The position numbers and the translations under genes were made by a program. Below, piece after piece: positions 1-5,252 of a DNA stretch of 5,252 nucleotides. Within the stretch, counting starts at the first letter, position 1, and every line of letters begins with the position of its first letter. The notes beneath the pieces were generated by a model. It ran no database searches and was not told the origin of the DNA. It was given only the letters and a program-made list of their open reading frames with translations. This DNA is from Clostridia bacterium (GTDB lineage: Bacteria; Bacillota; Peptococcia; DRI-13; DTU073), in the NCBI GenBank assembly GCA_012842035.1, contig DUTO01000132.1, positions 1 to 5,252 of the forward strand. The letters are read 5' to 3'.

Positions 1-2008
1 AAAGCAATATCTGACCACACTGTGGACATTTTCTATTCACAGGTTCATCCCAAGAAACAAAATCACACTGCGGATAATTACTACAGCCAAAAAACTTTCT
101 CCCTTTTTTAGAACGCCGAGCTACAATTTGACCATCCTCACACTGGGGACAAGCAACACCAATATTAACAAGAAAGGACTTCGTATTACGACATTCTGGG
201 AAACCGGGACACGCTAAAAACTTTCCATAACGCCCTCGCTTAATGACCATATTACGCCCGCATTTTTCACAAATTTCCTCAGTTTCTTCATCAGCAATTT
301 CAATTTGCCCAATTTTTTGATCCGCAATTTTTAATTTTGCAGAAAAAGGTTCGAAAAACTGTCGTAAAACTTCTCTCCATTCAGTATTACCTTCTTCAAT
401 AGCATCTAACTTGTTTTCTAAATTAGCCGTAAATTCAACATCGATTACCTCTGTAAAATACTCTTTTAAAAGTCCCACAACCAAACTACCCAACTCTGTG
501 GGGACATATTGTTTTTTCTCCTTAAAAACATACCCCCTGGAAACTATCGTATCCAGAACCGGTGCATAAGTACTGGGACGTCCTATGCCCTTTTCTTCTA
601 AAGTTTTAATTAAAGTTGCTTCCGTATAACGAGGCGGAGGTTGCGTAAAATGCTGTTTAGGTAATAATTTCTCTAATTTTACCTTTTCTTTTTCCTGTAA
701 TTTGGGGAAATTTCTCTCAACTTCCTTTTCCTGGTTATCTTGCCCTTCAACATATATTTTAGTATAACCGGGGAAAACAACTACTGAGCCTGTTACTTTA
801 AAAAGATAGTTGTCTACCTTTAAATCAACAGAAGTGATTTCCATTAGAGCAGGAGCAAATTGTGAAGCCAAAAAACGTTCCCAAATAAGCTTATAGAGTC
901 TATATTGGTCTCTTTTAAGATAACCTTTTAACATTTCAGGCTGTCTCAAAACCGAAGTTGGTCTAATACATTCATGAGCATCTTGAGAACGCCCCTTACG
1001 TACATAAATTCGTGGTTTTTCTGGCAAATATTCTTGCCCAAAGTTTTTCTTTATATACTGCCTTGTTTCTCGTATTGCCTCCCCACTAATTCTAGTTGAA
1101 TCTGTTCTCATATAAGTTATTAAACCTACTGAACCCTCTTTTTTACTCAACTCTATTCCTTCATAAAGCTGTTGAGCAATGGCCATCGTTTTTTTTGCTG
1201 TAAAATTTAATTTGCGATACGCTTCTTGTTGTAAACTACTTGTAATAAAGGGGGGAGCAGGATTCTTTTTCTGGTTTTTCTTTTTTACTTTTTCGACCAA
1301 GAAAGGCTTCTTCCCTATTTTCTGCACTATCTCCTGTACTTGTGCTTCATCTTTTAATTCGGCTTTCTTCCCACAGATTTTATTTAATTTTGCTTCAAAA
1401 CATTGTTCATTTTTCTTTAATTTTGCGGTTAAAGTCCAATATTCTTCCGGTTTGAAATTCTTAATTTCTGTTTCTTTATCACAAATCAAACGAACAACAA
1501 CTGATTGAACACGACCGGCACTAAGCCCTCTTTTAATTTTACGCCACAAAAGAGGGCTTAACTTATAACCGACTATCCTGTCTAATACTCTTCTTGCTTG
1601 TTGAGCATTAACTCTGTCTAAATCAATCTGACGAGGATTTTTAATTGCTTCCACAACTTTTGCCTTAGTTATTTCATTAAACTCAATACGACAATTTTTA
1701 TCCTGGGGAATTTTTAATGCAGTTTGCAGATGCCAAGCAATAGCTTCTCCCTCACGGTCCGGGTCAGTAGCTAAGAATACTTCCTCGCTTTTTTGAGCTA
1801 ATTTTCTCAAATCCTGCAATATTTCACCCTTACCACGTATCGTTATATATTTTACTTGAAAATCATTTTCAAGGTCAACACCAAATTGACTTTTAGGCAA
1901 ATCACGAACATGCCCTAAAGAAGCTTTCACTACATACTTCTTCCCTAAATATTTACTAATAGTTTTAGCCTTTGCCGGAGATTCTACTACAACTAAAATC
2001 TTCCCCAC
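1..2008 (-). CDS. topA: DNA topoisomerase I (type IA), 3' end cut by window edge
   Basis: Type IA topoisomerase, which relaxes negatively supercoiled DNA by transient cleavage of one strand. The frame is open from the GTG at 2008 to base 1 (669 codons). The Toprim domain opens with VVESPAKAK (residues 6-14, acidic E9) and has DPDREGE at 82-88, the Mg-binding D82/D84/E86. SAGRVQS is at 163-169. The catalytic tyrosine is Y299 in YMRTDSTR, with R301 beside it. AHECIRPT (344-351) and GIGRPSTYA (474-482) follow. The C-terminal tail has zinc ribbons C580/C583/C600/C606 and C620/C623/C642/C648, and a third starting at C661/C664 that the edge truncates. B. subtilis TopA is about 690 residues, so only a few tens of residues should be missing. 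The GTG start is chosen for the AGGTGA site 6 nt upstream and because MGKILVVVESPAKAK is the usual N-terminus. It lies 29 nt after dprA with no terminator, probably in one operon. Family identity is secure. Confidence 0.97.
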   Translation of the reverse strand, partial: MGKILVVVESPAKAKTISKYLGKKYVVKASLGHVRDLPKSQFGVDLENDFQVKYITIRGKGEILQDLRKLAQKSEEVFLATDPDREGEAIAWHLQTALKIPQDKNCRIEFNEITKAKVVEAIKNPRQIDLDRVNAQQARRVLDRIVGYKLSPLLWRKIKRGLSAGRVQSVVVRLICDKETEIKNFKPEEYWTLTAKLKKNEQCFEAKLNKICGKKAELKDEAQVQEIVQKIGKKPFLVEKVKKKNQKKNPAPPFITSSLQQEAYRKLNFTAKKTMAIAQQLYEGIELSKKEGSVGLITYMRTDSTRISGEAIRETRQYIKKNFGQEYLPEKPRIYVRKGRSQDAHECIRPTSVLRQPEMLKGYLKRDQYRLYKLIWERFLASQFAPALMEITSVDLKVDNYLFKVTGSVVVFPGYTKIYVEGQDNQEKEVERNFPKLQEKEKVKLEKLLPKQHFTQPPPRYTEATLIKTLEEKGIGRPSTYAPVLDTIVSRGYVFKEKKQYVPTELGSLVVGLLKEYFTEVIDVEFTANLENKLDAIEEGNTEWREVLRQFFEPFSAKLKIADQKIGQIEIADEETEEICEKCGRNMVIKRGRYGKFLACPGFPECRNTKSFLVNIGVACPQCEDGQIVARRSKKGRKFFGCSNYPQCDFVSWDEPVNRKCPQCGQILL

Positions 2009-2014
2009 TTAATA

Positions 2015-2020
2015 TCACCT
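2015..2020 (-). promoter_or_regulatory. Ribosome binding site of topA
   Basis: AGGTGA on the minus strand, 6 nt before the GTG at 2008. It fixes the non-ATG start of topA. No ATG nearby would keep the complete Toprim N-terminus. Confidence 0.8.
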
Positions 2021-2037
2021 CAAAAAACTTATTATTC

Positions 2038-3126
2038 TCATACTCTTACATAATATTTTCCCGGAAGTTGCTTAATTAAACCCTTTAACTCCAATTCAAG
2101 CAAAACTCTTAATACTTCTTCTTGATTTTGGATATTTTTTTCTAAGATAAACTCTATATTTACCGGCTCCCAAGAAATTAAATTATAAACAGCTTTATCC
2201 TTTTCTCCTATTTCTTTAATGATCTCTTTTTGTTTATGAAATATAGTTGCCTGATATTCATATCCCAGTTCTTCTAAAATATCCTGCGGATAAATAACTA
2301 ATTTAGCTCCATATTGAATCAGTCGTAAAGGACCAATACTATTAGGACTGGTCACAGGACCGGGTAAAGCAAAAACTTCCTTCCCCTGCTCTAGAGCTAA
2401 ATCACAAGTAATTAAAGAACCACTACGTGCCCTTGCTTCCACAACAAAAACACCCTGACTTAAGCCACTAATAATTCTATTTCTAATCGGAAAATTATAA
2501 CCGACCGGTTCTGTATCCAAAGGATATTCACTAATAACCAACCCTTTTTCAGAGATTTCCTGAAAAAGCTTTATATTTTCACGTGGATAAGGCCGATCAA
2601 GCCCTGAACCTAACACAGCAATTGTGCCACCATTTTTCTCCAAAGCACCGCGGTGGGCCGCCGCATCTATCCCGCGAGCCATCCCGCTAACGATCACCAA
2701 ACCATTTTGACTCAATTCTCCAGCCATTAGACGTGCTTGCTTTAAACCATATGTTGTTGCCCGACGTGAACCAACAACAGCTAATGCATTTTGCTGTAAT
2801 AAAGAAATGTCACCACAATAATAAAGAATACAGGGAACATCAGAAATTTGCAACAAAGAATCAGGATAATTTTCATCCAACCTGGTTAAAACATTAATTC
2901 CACTCCGATAATATTCCTCCTCTAACTCCTGGGGCACAATAGTCTTCTTCATTTGTAAAAACTGTCCACGATATTTTTTCGGGATTCCTATTTGTGGAGA
3001 AAAATCAAGGTTAAACCATGCTTCTTGAAAAGAACCATATCTTTCATATAGTTGCATAAAATAATTATTTAAATTTATTTTAAAAATTTTATGAAAAGCT
3101 AAAATATATTTTAAGTCACTATGCAA
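2038..3126 (-). CDS. dprA: DNA-processing protein DprA/Smf
   Basis: DprA binds single-stranded DNA and loads RecA on it during natural transformation. It is also widespread in bacteria not known to be competent. The 362-residue protein has an N-terminal helical, SAM/HhH-like part (about 1-65), then the Rossmann-type DprA core (about 75-285). Core motifs are VVGSRR (117-122), SGMARGID (147-154), GSGLDRPYPREN (173-184), FPIRNRIISGLS (212-223), EARARSGSLIT (230-240) and ALPGP (253-257). The last 55 or so residues look like the DprA winged helix. B. subtilis DprA is about 300 residues, so this is the longer form with both end domains. The start is TTG at 3126, behind GGAGAGG at 8 nt. The next in-frame Met (residue 24) has no such site and would cut the N-terminal domain. 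At 265-268 the core reads GPLR where many homologues have G-x-N-x before LI, so the usual Asn is Leu. topA follows 29 nt downstream. Confidence 0.96.
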   Translation of the reverse strand: MHSDLKYILAFHKIFKINLNNYFMQLYERYGSFQEAWFNLDFSPQIGIPKKYRGQFLQMKKTIVPQELEEEYYRSGINVLTRLDENYPDSLLQISDVPCILYYCGDISLLQQNALAVVGSRRATTYGLKQARLMAGELSQNGLVIVSGMARGIDAAAHRGALEKNGGTIAVLGSGLDRPYPRENIKLFQEISEKGLVISEYPLDTEPVGYNFPIRNRIISGLSQGVFVVEARARSGSLITCDLALEQGKEVFALPGPVTSPNSIGPLRLIQYGAKLVIYPQDILEELGYEYQATIFHKQKEIIKEIGEKDKAVYNLISWEPVNIEFILEKNIQNQEEVLRVLLELELKGLIKQLPGKYYVRV

Positions 3127-3134
3127 AGCTAAGA

Positions 3135-3141
3135 CCTCTCC
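3135..3141 (-). promoter_or_regulatory. Ribosome binding site of dprA (TTG start)
   Basis: GGAGAGG on the minus strand, within a purine-rich stretch, 8 nt before TTG at 3126. It supports the rare TTG start over the in-frame internal ATG. Confidence 0.75.
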
Positions 3142-3208
3142 TTTCCTTTTCTCTTACCTTATAACCAAATATTGTCAATAATGCCTTGCAAAAAAGAGAT
3201 CGTAAAAA

Positions 3209-3907
3209 CTATCCCTTGGGTAAAAGCTCTCTTGATTCCCCCGGCTTTAATACTACACCGTTTAAACCTTTTTCCTGTAATCTTCTAACATATAAATACG
3301 GATCCTGCTTAATCAGAGGAAAAGTATCATAATGCATCGGAACCGTCACTTTAGCCTGCAACATTACTGCTGCCTCTAAAGCATCTTCCGGTCCCATGAC
3401 GAAATTATCACCTATGGGTAGTAGGGCATAATCTAATTGATATCTCTCGCCAATAAGCTTTAGGTCACCAAAAAGCCCTGTATCTCCGGCATGGTAAATA
3501 GTCTTTCCTTGCATCTGAATTATAAAACCACAAGGAGCACCTGTATAAATAATCTTCTCAGCAGTAATAATCGCCGAACTATGCCAAGCAGGTGTTAATT
3601 TTATTTTACCAAAGGAAAATTCTCTTGCCCCACCAAGATGCATCGGGGCTACATCAACTCCTTGACAAGCACAATAATGAGCTAATTCATTAGGAGCAAT
3701 AATCACGGCCCCTGTTCGTTGAGCAATCTCCACAGCATCCCCTAAATGGTCATCATGCCCATGAGTAACCAGAATATAGGTTGGATTTACTTCTTCCGGC
3801 TGAACATCGGCTAAAGGATTACCTTTTAAAAAAGGGTCAATAAGGAGATCCTCTATGCTATCAGTCAAACTAAAACAAGCATGTCCGTGATAAATTAATT
3901 TTAACAT
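3209..3907 (-). CDS. UPF0173 metal-dependent hydrolase, metallo-beta-lactamase fold (YtkL-like)
   Basis: Small cytoplasmic metallo-beta-lactamase-fold hydrolase of the UPF0173 family (B. subtilis YtkL type), whose substrate is not known to me. The 232-residue protein shows the whole family pattern: YHGHACF at 6-12, IDPFLKGNP at 23-31, the metal site HGHDDH at 49-54, H109 in AWHSS, D142 in HAGDTGLFGD (139-148), PIGDNFVMGPEDA (164-176) and H192 in VPMHYDTFP. All expected metal ligands (H49, H51, D53, H54, H109, D142, H192) are present, so it should be active. Length agrees with the family, about 225-235. A longer reading from GTG at 3916 adds three residues. ATG at 3907 is preferred because GGGGTG lies 6 nt before it and because MLKLIYHGH matches the usual N-terminus. 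A strong promoter lies just upstream. dprA follows after 82 nt without a clear terminator, so it may be first gene of an operon with dprA and topA. No direct functional link to those genes is evident. Confidence 0.93.
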   Translation of the reverse strand: MLKLIYHGHACFSLTDSIEDLLIDPFLKGNPLADVQPEEVNPTYILVTHGHDDHLGDAVEIAQRTGAVIIAPNELAHYCACQGVDVAPMHLGGAREFSFGKIKLTPAWHSSAIITAEKIIYTGAPCGFIIQMQGKTIYHAGDTGLFGDLKLIGERYQLDYALLPIGDNFVMGPEDALEAAVMLQAKVTVPMHYDTFPLIKQDPYLYVRRLQEKGLNGVVLKPGESRELLPKG

Positions 3908-3913
3908 CAACAT

Positions 3914-3919
3914 CACCCC
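3914..3919 (-). promoter_or_regulatory. Ribosome binding site that decides the hydrolase start
   Basis: GGGGTG on the minus strand, 6 nt before ATG at 3907. The alternative in-frame starts GTG 3916 and ATG 3913 overlap or abut this site, so they are unlikely to be used. Confidence 0.7.
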
Positions 3920-3935
3920 ATATCTTTATGCTCAC

Positions 3936-3964
3936 ATTATAATTGGAAAAACAAACCAAGTCAA
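3936..3964 (-). promoter_or_regulatory. Sigma-A promoter of the hydrolase (possibly hydrolase-dprA-topA)
   Basis: Reading the minus strand, the -35 box TTGACT (3964-3959) is followed by a 17-nt spacer and the -10 box TATAAT (3941-3936). That is 11 of 12 consensus bases at optimal spacing. The predicted transcription start is near 3929, giving a leader of only about 20 nt before ATG 3907, with no room for a riboswitch. Confidence 0.85.
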
Positions 3965-3989
3965 ATTTTATTACCTTTATTTAGCAATT

Positions 3990-4029
3990 AAGCAAAGAAG
4001 TAGTTGGTTAACCAACTACTTCTTTGCTT
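3990..4029 (-). terminator. Perfect 40-bp palindrome, probable terminator of the Gln-rich gene
   Basis: Two 20-nt arms (3990-4009 and 4010-4029) are exact reverse complements centred on GGTTAACC, with no spacer. As RNA this folds into a long stem with a tight loop. It starts 19 nt beyond the stop codon of the 204-residue gene and ends upstream of the hydrolase promoter, as expected of a transcription barrier. The tail after the stem on the minus strand (TAATTGCTAAATAA) is not a proper T-run, so it is not a textbook intrinsic terminator. A protein-binding palindrome or a short repeat element are alternatives. Confidence 0.6.
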
Positions 4030-4048
4030 TCACACCTAAATTTACTTT

Positions 4049-4663
4049 TTATTGTTTAGAACTAATTCCTGCTTGTTGCCCTATTTGACTCAGGCTGGAT
4101 GCTCCTTGACCCAACTGTTCTCTTGAAGCTTGGTACGTATCAGGTCCCATGGTAGCCACACCGGAAAGGGGAGCTTTGGTACCCATAGTCTGTCCCCCAC
4201 CTGAAATTTGACCGGACATACCTCCGACCGAACCACCTTGCATTCCTGTTTGCCCCATCATACCCATACCGGTAGAACTTTGTCCTCCCATAAACTGCAT
4301 TGAGTTTTGATAAGTGTCAGGACCCATTGTTGACAGATTAAAGAGTGCACCGGAACCCTGCTGAGATTGAGAAACACCCTGCATAGCAGAACCGGCCGAA
4401 ACACCTTGTCCATACATAGGTGTTTGCGCATAACCGGAAGAAAAAGTTTGTTGCCGCAAGGATCCGGAAATATTTTGTAAGCCGCTCATGCTTTCCTGAC
4501 ACATTTGTTGTACTCTTTGTAACTGTTGAGCAACATACGATTCATCTTGCGCTAATTGCATTAGTTTTTGACGCGTGCTTTCTTCAGACTGACGCAATTG
4601 GCTGAGCATCTGATTTACATTACTAATTCTCTGTTGGACTTGTTGAATTTGATTATGAACCAT
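4049..4663 (-). CDS. Unrecognised Gln-rich coiled-coil / Gly-Met-Ser-rich low-complexity protein with twin TMGPDTYQ motifs
   Basis: I do not recognise this 204-residue protein. Residues 3-57 are Gln-rich with hydrophobic residues at heptad-like spacing (I6, V9, I13, V16, L20, L23, then L34, L37, V44, L48, V51), suggesting a coiled coil. From about 71 it is low complexity, rich in Gly, Gln, Ser and Met. D116 is the only charged residue between 71 and 162. TMGPDTYQ occurs twice, at 112-119 and 171-178. There is one Cys (C55), no signal peptide and no membrane span. The start is ATG 4663, with the strong site AAGGAGG 7 nt upstream, so translation is probably efficient. The gene seems monocistronic: 83 nt separates it from the upstream gene and a long palindrome follows it. 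The composition resembles structural or surface proteins, such as spore-coat-like ones, but that is a guess from composition only. Reality of the gene is well supported; function is unknown. Confidence 0.85.
   Translation of the reverse strand: MVHNQIQQVQQRISNVNQMLSQLRQSEESTRQKLMQLAQDESYVAQQLQRVQQMCQESMSGLQNISGSLRQQTFSSGYAQTPMYGQGVSAGSAMQGVSQSQQGSGALFNLSTMGPDTYQNSMQFMGGQSSTGMGMMGQTGMQGGSVGGMSGQISGGGQTMGTKAPLSGVATMGPDTYQASREQLGQGASSLSQIGQQAGISSKQ
4130..4153 (-). repeat. Second copy of the TMGPDTYQ coding repeat
   Basis: Encodes residues 171-178 (TMGPDTYQ) of the low-complexity protein. It is preceded by SGVA and followed by ASREQLGQ. It matches the copy at 4307-4330 exactly in protein, with several synonymous DNA differences. 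Confidence 0.85.
4307..4330 (-). repeat. First copy of the TMGPDTYQ coding repeat
   Basis: Encodes residues 112-119 (TMGPDTYQ), preceded by FNLS and followed by NSMQFMGGQ. It lies 59 residues before the second copy. The third bases differ between copies, so the peptide rather than the DNA seems to be conserved. Confidence 0.85.
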
Positions 4664-4670
4664 AAATAAA

Positions 4671-4677
4671 CCTCCTT
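4671..4677 (-). promoter_or_regulatory. Strong ribosome binding site of the Gln-rich gene
   Basis: AAGGAGG on the minus strand, 7 nt before ATG 4663. It is nearly fully complementary to the 16S 3' end, the best such site in the window. No convincing promoter was found in the 83-nt gap upstream. Confidence 0.8.
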
Positions 4678-4708
4678 AAATTATCTTCAAAACTAGCTTA
4701 TACCCTCT

Positions 4709-4732
4709 AAATAACCACTATACATGGTATTT
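4709..4732 (-). terminator. Weak imperfect hairpin after the membrane-protein gene
   Basis: AAATAACCA (4709-4717) and TGGTATTT (4725-4732) can pair, with one bulged A, around a 7-nt loop. It lies 14 nt beyond the stop of the gene at 4747-5076. The stem is AT-rich and no T-run follows on the minus strand. A T-run does follow on the plus strand, but no gene pointing that way ends here. Possible weak attenuator only. Confidence 0.25.
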
Positions 4733-4746
4733 TTTGGTTTGAAGGT

Positions 4747-5076
4747 TTACTTATTAAATAAATCTGATTTTATAAATAAACGTAAAACACCAATAACCAT
4801 AAAACCAATTACAGTTAAACTACACCAAGCATAAAAATTACAATATTGCGCTAAATATGCCCAAAAGTTTTCTGTTCCACTCAACCAAGTATAATGCCGC
4901 AAAAATGAATAAAGCTTTTTTTTATACTGAGCTAAAATAAAACATAAAATAAGCCCCCACGTGCAAATATCTAAAATTCTGATTTTAAGTGAAAAGTTGC
5001 CTAAAATAGAATCATACCATTTCCATAAACGTGTCGATATTAGCAACCCTATAATGCTAAATAATAATAAAACCAT
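4747..5076 (-). CDS. Small Trp-rich membrane protein, unrecognised
   Basis: I do not recognise this 109-residue protein. It has a hydrophobic N-terminus (about 2-18), a clear membrane segment at about 34-51 and another at about 81-102, with basic stretches beside them (K52-K54, R99/K103). It is therefore likely an inner-membrane protein with two or three spans. It holds six Trp (W18, W20, W40, W64, W72, W84) and four Cys (C38, C45, C79, C85), high for its size. The frame stays open upstream to 5247, but that extension is antisense to the tRNA gene and hydrophilic, so it was rejected. ATG 5076 has GAAGGAG at an 11-nt gap, slightly long but the best start. It is divergent from tRNA-Trp, and no convincing promoter of its own was found in the compact space between. 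The membrane topology supports a real gene, but without homology this is moderate. Confidence 0.6.
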   Translation of the reverse strand: MVLLLFSIIGLLISTRLWKWYDSILGNFSLKIRILDICTWGLILCFILAQYKKKLYSFLRHYTWLSGTENFWAYLAQYCNFYAWCSLTVIGFMVIGVLRLFIKSDLFNK

Positions 5077-5106
5077 CTCCGTTTTTACTCCTTCTTCGGA
5101 AAATTG

Positions 5107-5135
5107 TTGACAGGGTGCCTCTTTTCTCCTATAAT
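5107..5135 (+). promoter_or_regulatory. Exact-consensus sigma-A promoter of tRNA-Trp
   Basis: TTGACA (5107-5112), a 17-nt spacer and TATAAT (5130-5135) match the consensus at all 12 positions. Transcription should start near 5142, about 10 nt before the mature tRNA 5' end at 5152. This is typical of stable-RNA promoters. Confidence 0.92.
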
Positions 5136-5151
5136 AAATAACGTAAGATAC

Positions 5152-5227
5152 AGGGGTATAGCTCAATTGGTAGAGTAGCGGACTCCAAATCCGTTGGTTG
5201 CGGGTTCGATCCCTGCCACCCCTGCCA
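5152..5227 (+). tRNA. trnW: tRNA-Trp (anticodon CCA)
   Basis: This 76-nt sequence folds as a complete cloverleaf. The acceptor is AGGGGTA with CACCCCT. The D arm is GCTC/GAGT around a loop containing GG. The anticodon stem is GCGGA/TCCGT with loop CTCCAAA, so the anticodon CCA reads UGG. The variable loop is TGGTT. The T arm is GCGGG/CCTGC with loop TTCGATC. The discriminator is G73, normal for bacterial tRNA-Trp, and the 3' CCA is encoded (5225-5227). One oddity is an A7-C66 mismatch at the base of the acceptor stem, where related tRNAs have a Watson-Crick pair. G10-U25, G27-U43 and G51-U63 are wobbles. It has its own consensus promoter, and a hairpin begins just downstream. Confidence 0.96.
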
Positions 5228-5231
5228 ATGT

Positions 5232-5252
5232 AGCCCTTGGGGGACAAGGGTT
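5232..5252 (+). terminator. Probable intrinsic terminator of tRNA-Trp, cut by window edge
   Basis: CCCTTG (5234-5239) and CAAGGG (5245-5250) form a 6-bp GC-rich stem around GGGGA, and flanking G-U and A-T pairs can extend it. It starts 5 nt after the tRNA CCA end. The window stops after two T residues, so the expected T-run cannot be seen. It would also suit a tRNA gene transcribed alone. Confidence 0.55.

Noticed and set aside
1179..1508. 109-codon plus-strand open frame, Phe-rich
   Set aside because: It is antisense to the conserved topA core, has no ribosome site, and its Phe/Lys-rich composition is what reading an AAA/GAA-rich gene backwards gives.
3150..3186. Promoter for dprA in the 82-nt gap (TTGACA at 3178-3173, TATAAG at 3163-3158)
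   Set aside because: The two boxes are only 9 nt apart. Pairing either one with a partner at 16-18 nt gives very poor matches, so a promoter cannot be supported.
4160..4470. Cluster of seven CCGG sites in the Gln-rich gene
   Set aside because: CCGG is frequent across topA, dprA and the hydrolase gene too, and here it follows from Ser-Gly codon pairs, so no special signal is supported.
4420..4605. 61-codon plus-strand open frame
   Set aside because: It is antisense to the Gln-rich gene, with no ribosome site or recognisable domain.
4681..4710. Sporulation-sigma-like box (TATAAGCTA) upstream of the Gln-rich gene
   Set aside because: It resembles the mother-cell CATANNNTA pattern with one mismatch, but no fitting -35 element is found. 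Such short AT-rich matches are common by chance.
5077..5247. N-terminal extension of the membrane protein to a start at 5247
   Set aside because: It would run antisense through the whole tRNA-Trp gene and its promoter. The extra 57 residues are hydrophilic and unlike the rest, and the start lies in the tRNA terminator hairpin.
1..5252. CRISPR array, insertion sequence, riboswitch or defence system
   Set aside because: Both strands were read for spaced direct repeats, transposase motifs, long structured leaders and defence-type genes, and none was seen. The strongly supported leader is only about 20 nt.

Overview
The window looks like chromosomal DNA of a low-GC, Firmicutes-type bacterium. 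The evidence is AT-rich sequence, strong Shine-Dalgarno sites close to the 16S anti-SD consensus, GTG and TTG starts, clean sigma-A promoters, and a dprA-topA gene pair that is common in that phylum. The genus cannot be told from the sequence. Every protein gene lies on the minus strand. A single tRNA gene lies on the plus strand at the right edge.

Left part (1-3964), DNA-metabolism block. In transcription order it holds a UPF0173 metallo-beta-lactamase-fold hydrolase (3209-3907), then dprA (2038-3126, single-strand DNA binding and RecA loading), then topA (1-2008, DNA topoisomerase I). topA runs off the left edge after its third zinc ribbon begins. A near-consensus sigma-A promoter (3936-3964) sits just upstream of the hydrolase. 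No convincing terminator is seen in the 82-nt and 29-nt gaps, so the three genes may be co-transcribed; this is an inference. dprA starts with TTG and topA with GTG, each behind a good Shine-Dalgarno site.

Middle part (3965-4680), orphan gene. A 204-residue protein has a Gln-rich coiled-coil first third and a nearly uncharged Gly/Met/Ser/Gln-rich remainder carrying two copies of TMGPDTYQ. I do not recognise it. It is followed by a perfect 40-bp palindrome, probably its terminator.

Right part (4681-5252). A small Trp-rich membrane protein (4747-5076) is transcribed divergently from a tRNA-Trp(CCA) gene (5152-5227). The tRNA has an exact consensus sigma-A promoter (TTGACA, 17 nt, TATAAT) and an encoded CCA end, and is followed by the start of a probable terminator hairpin.

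No mobile element, CRISPR array, riboswitch or phage gene is visible. The left half is ordinary housekeeping sequence. The least explained items are the low-complexity twin-repeat protein and the Trp-rich membrane protein beside tRNA-Trp. Nothing here proves a new system.
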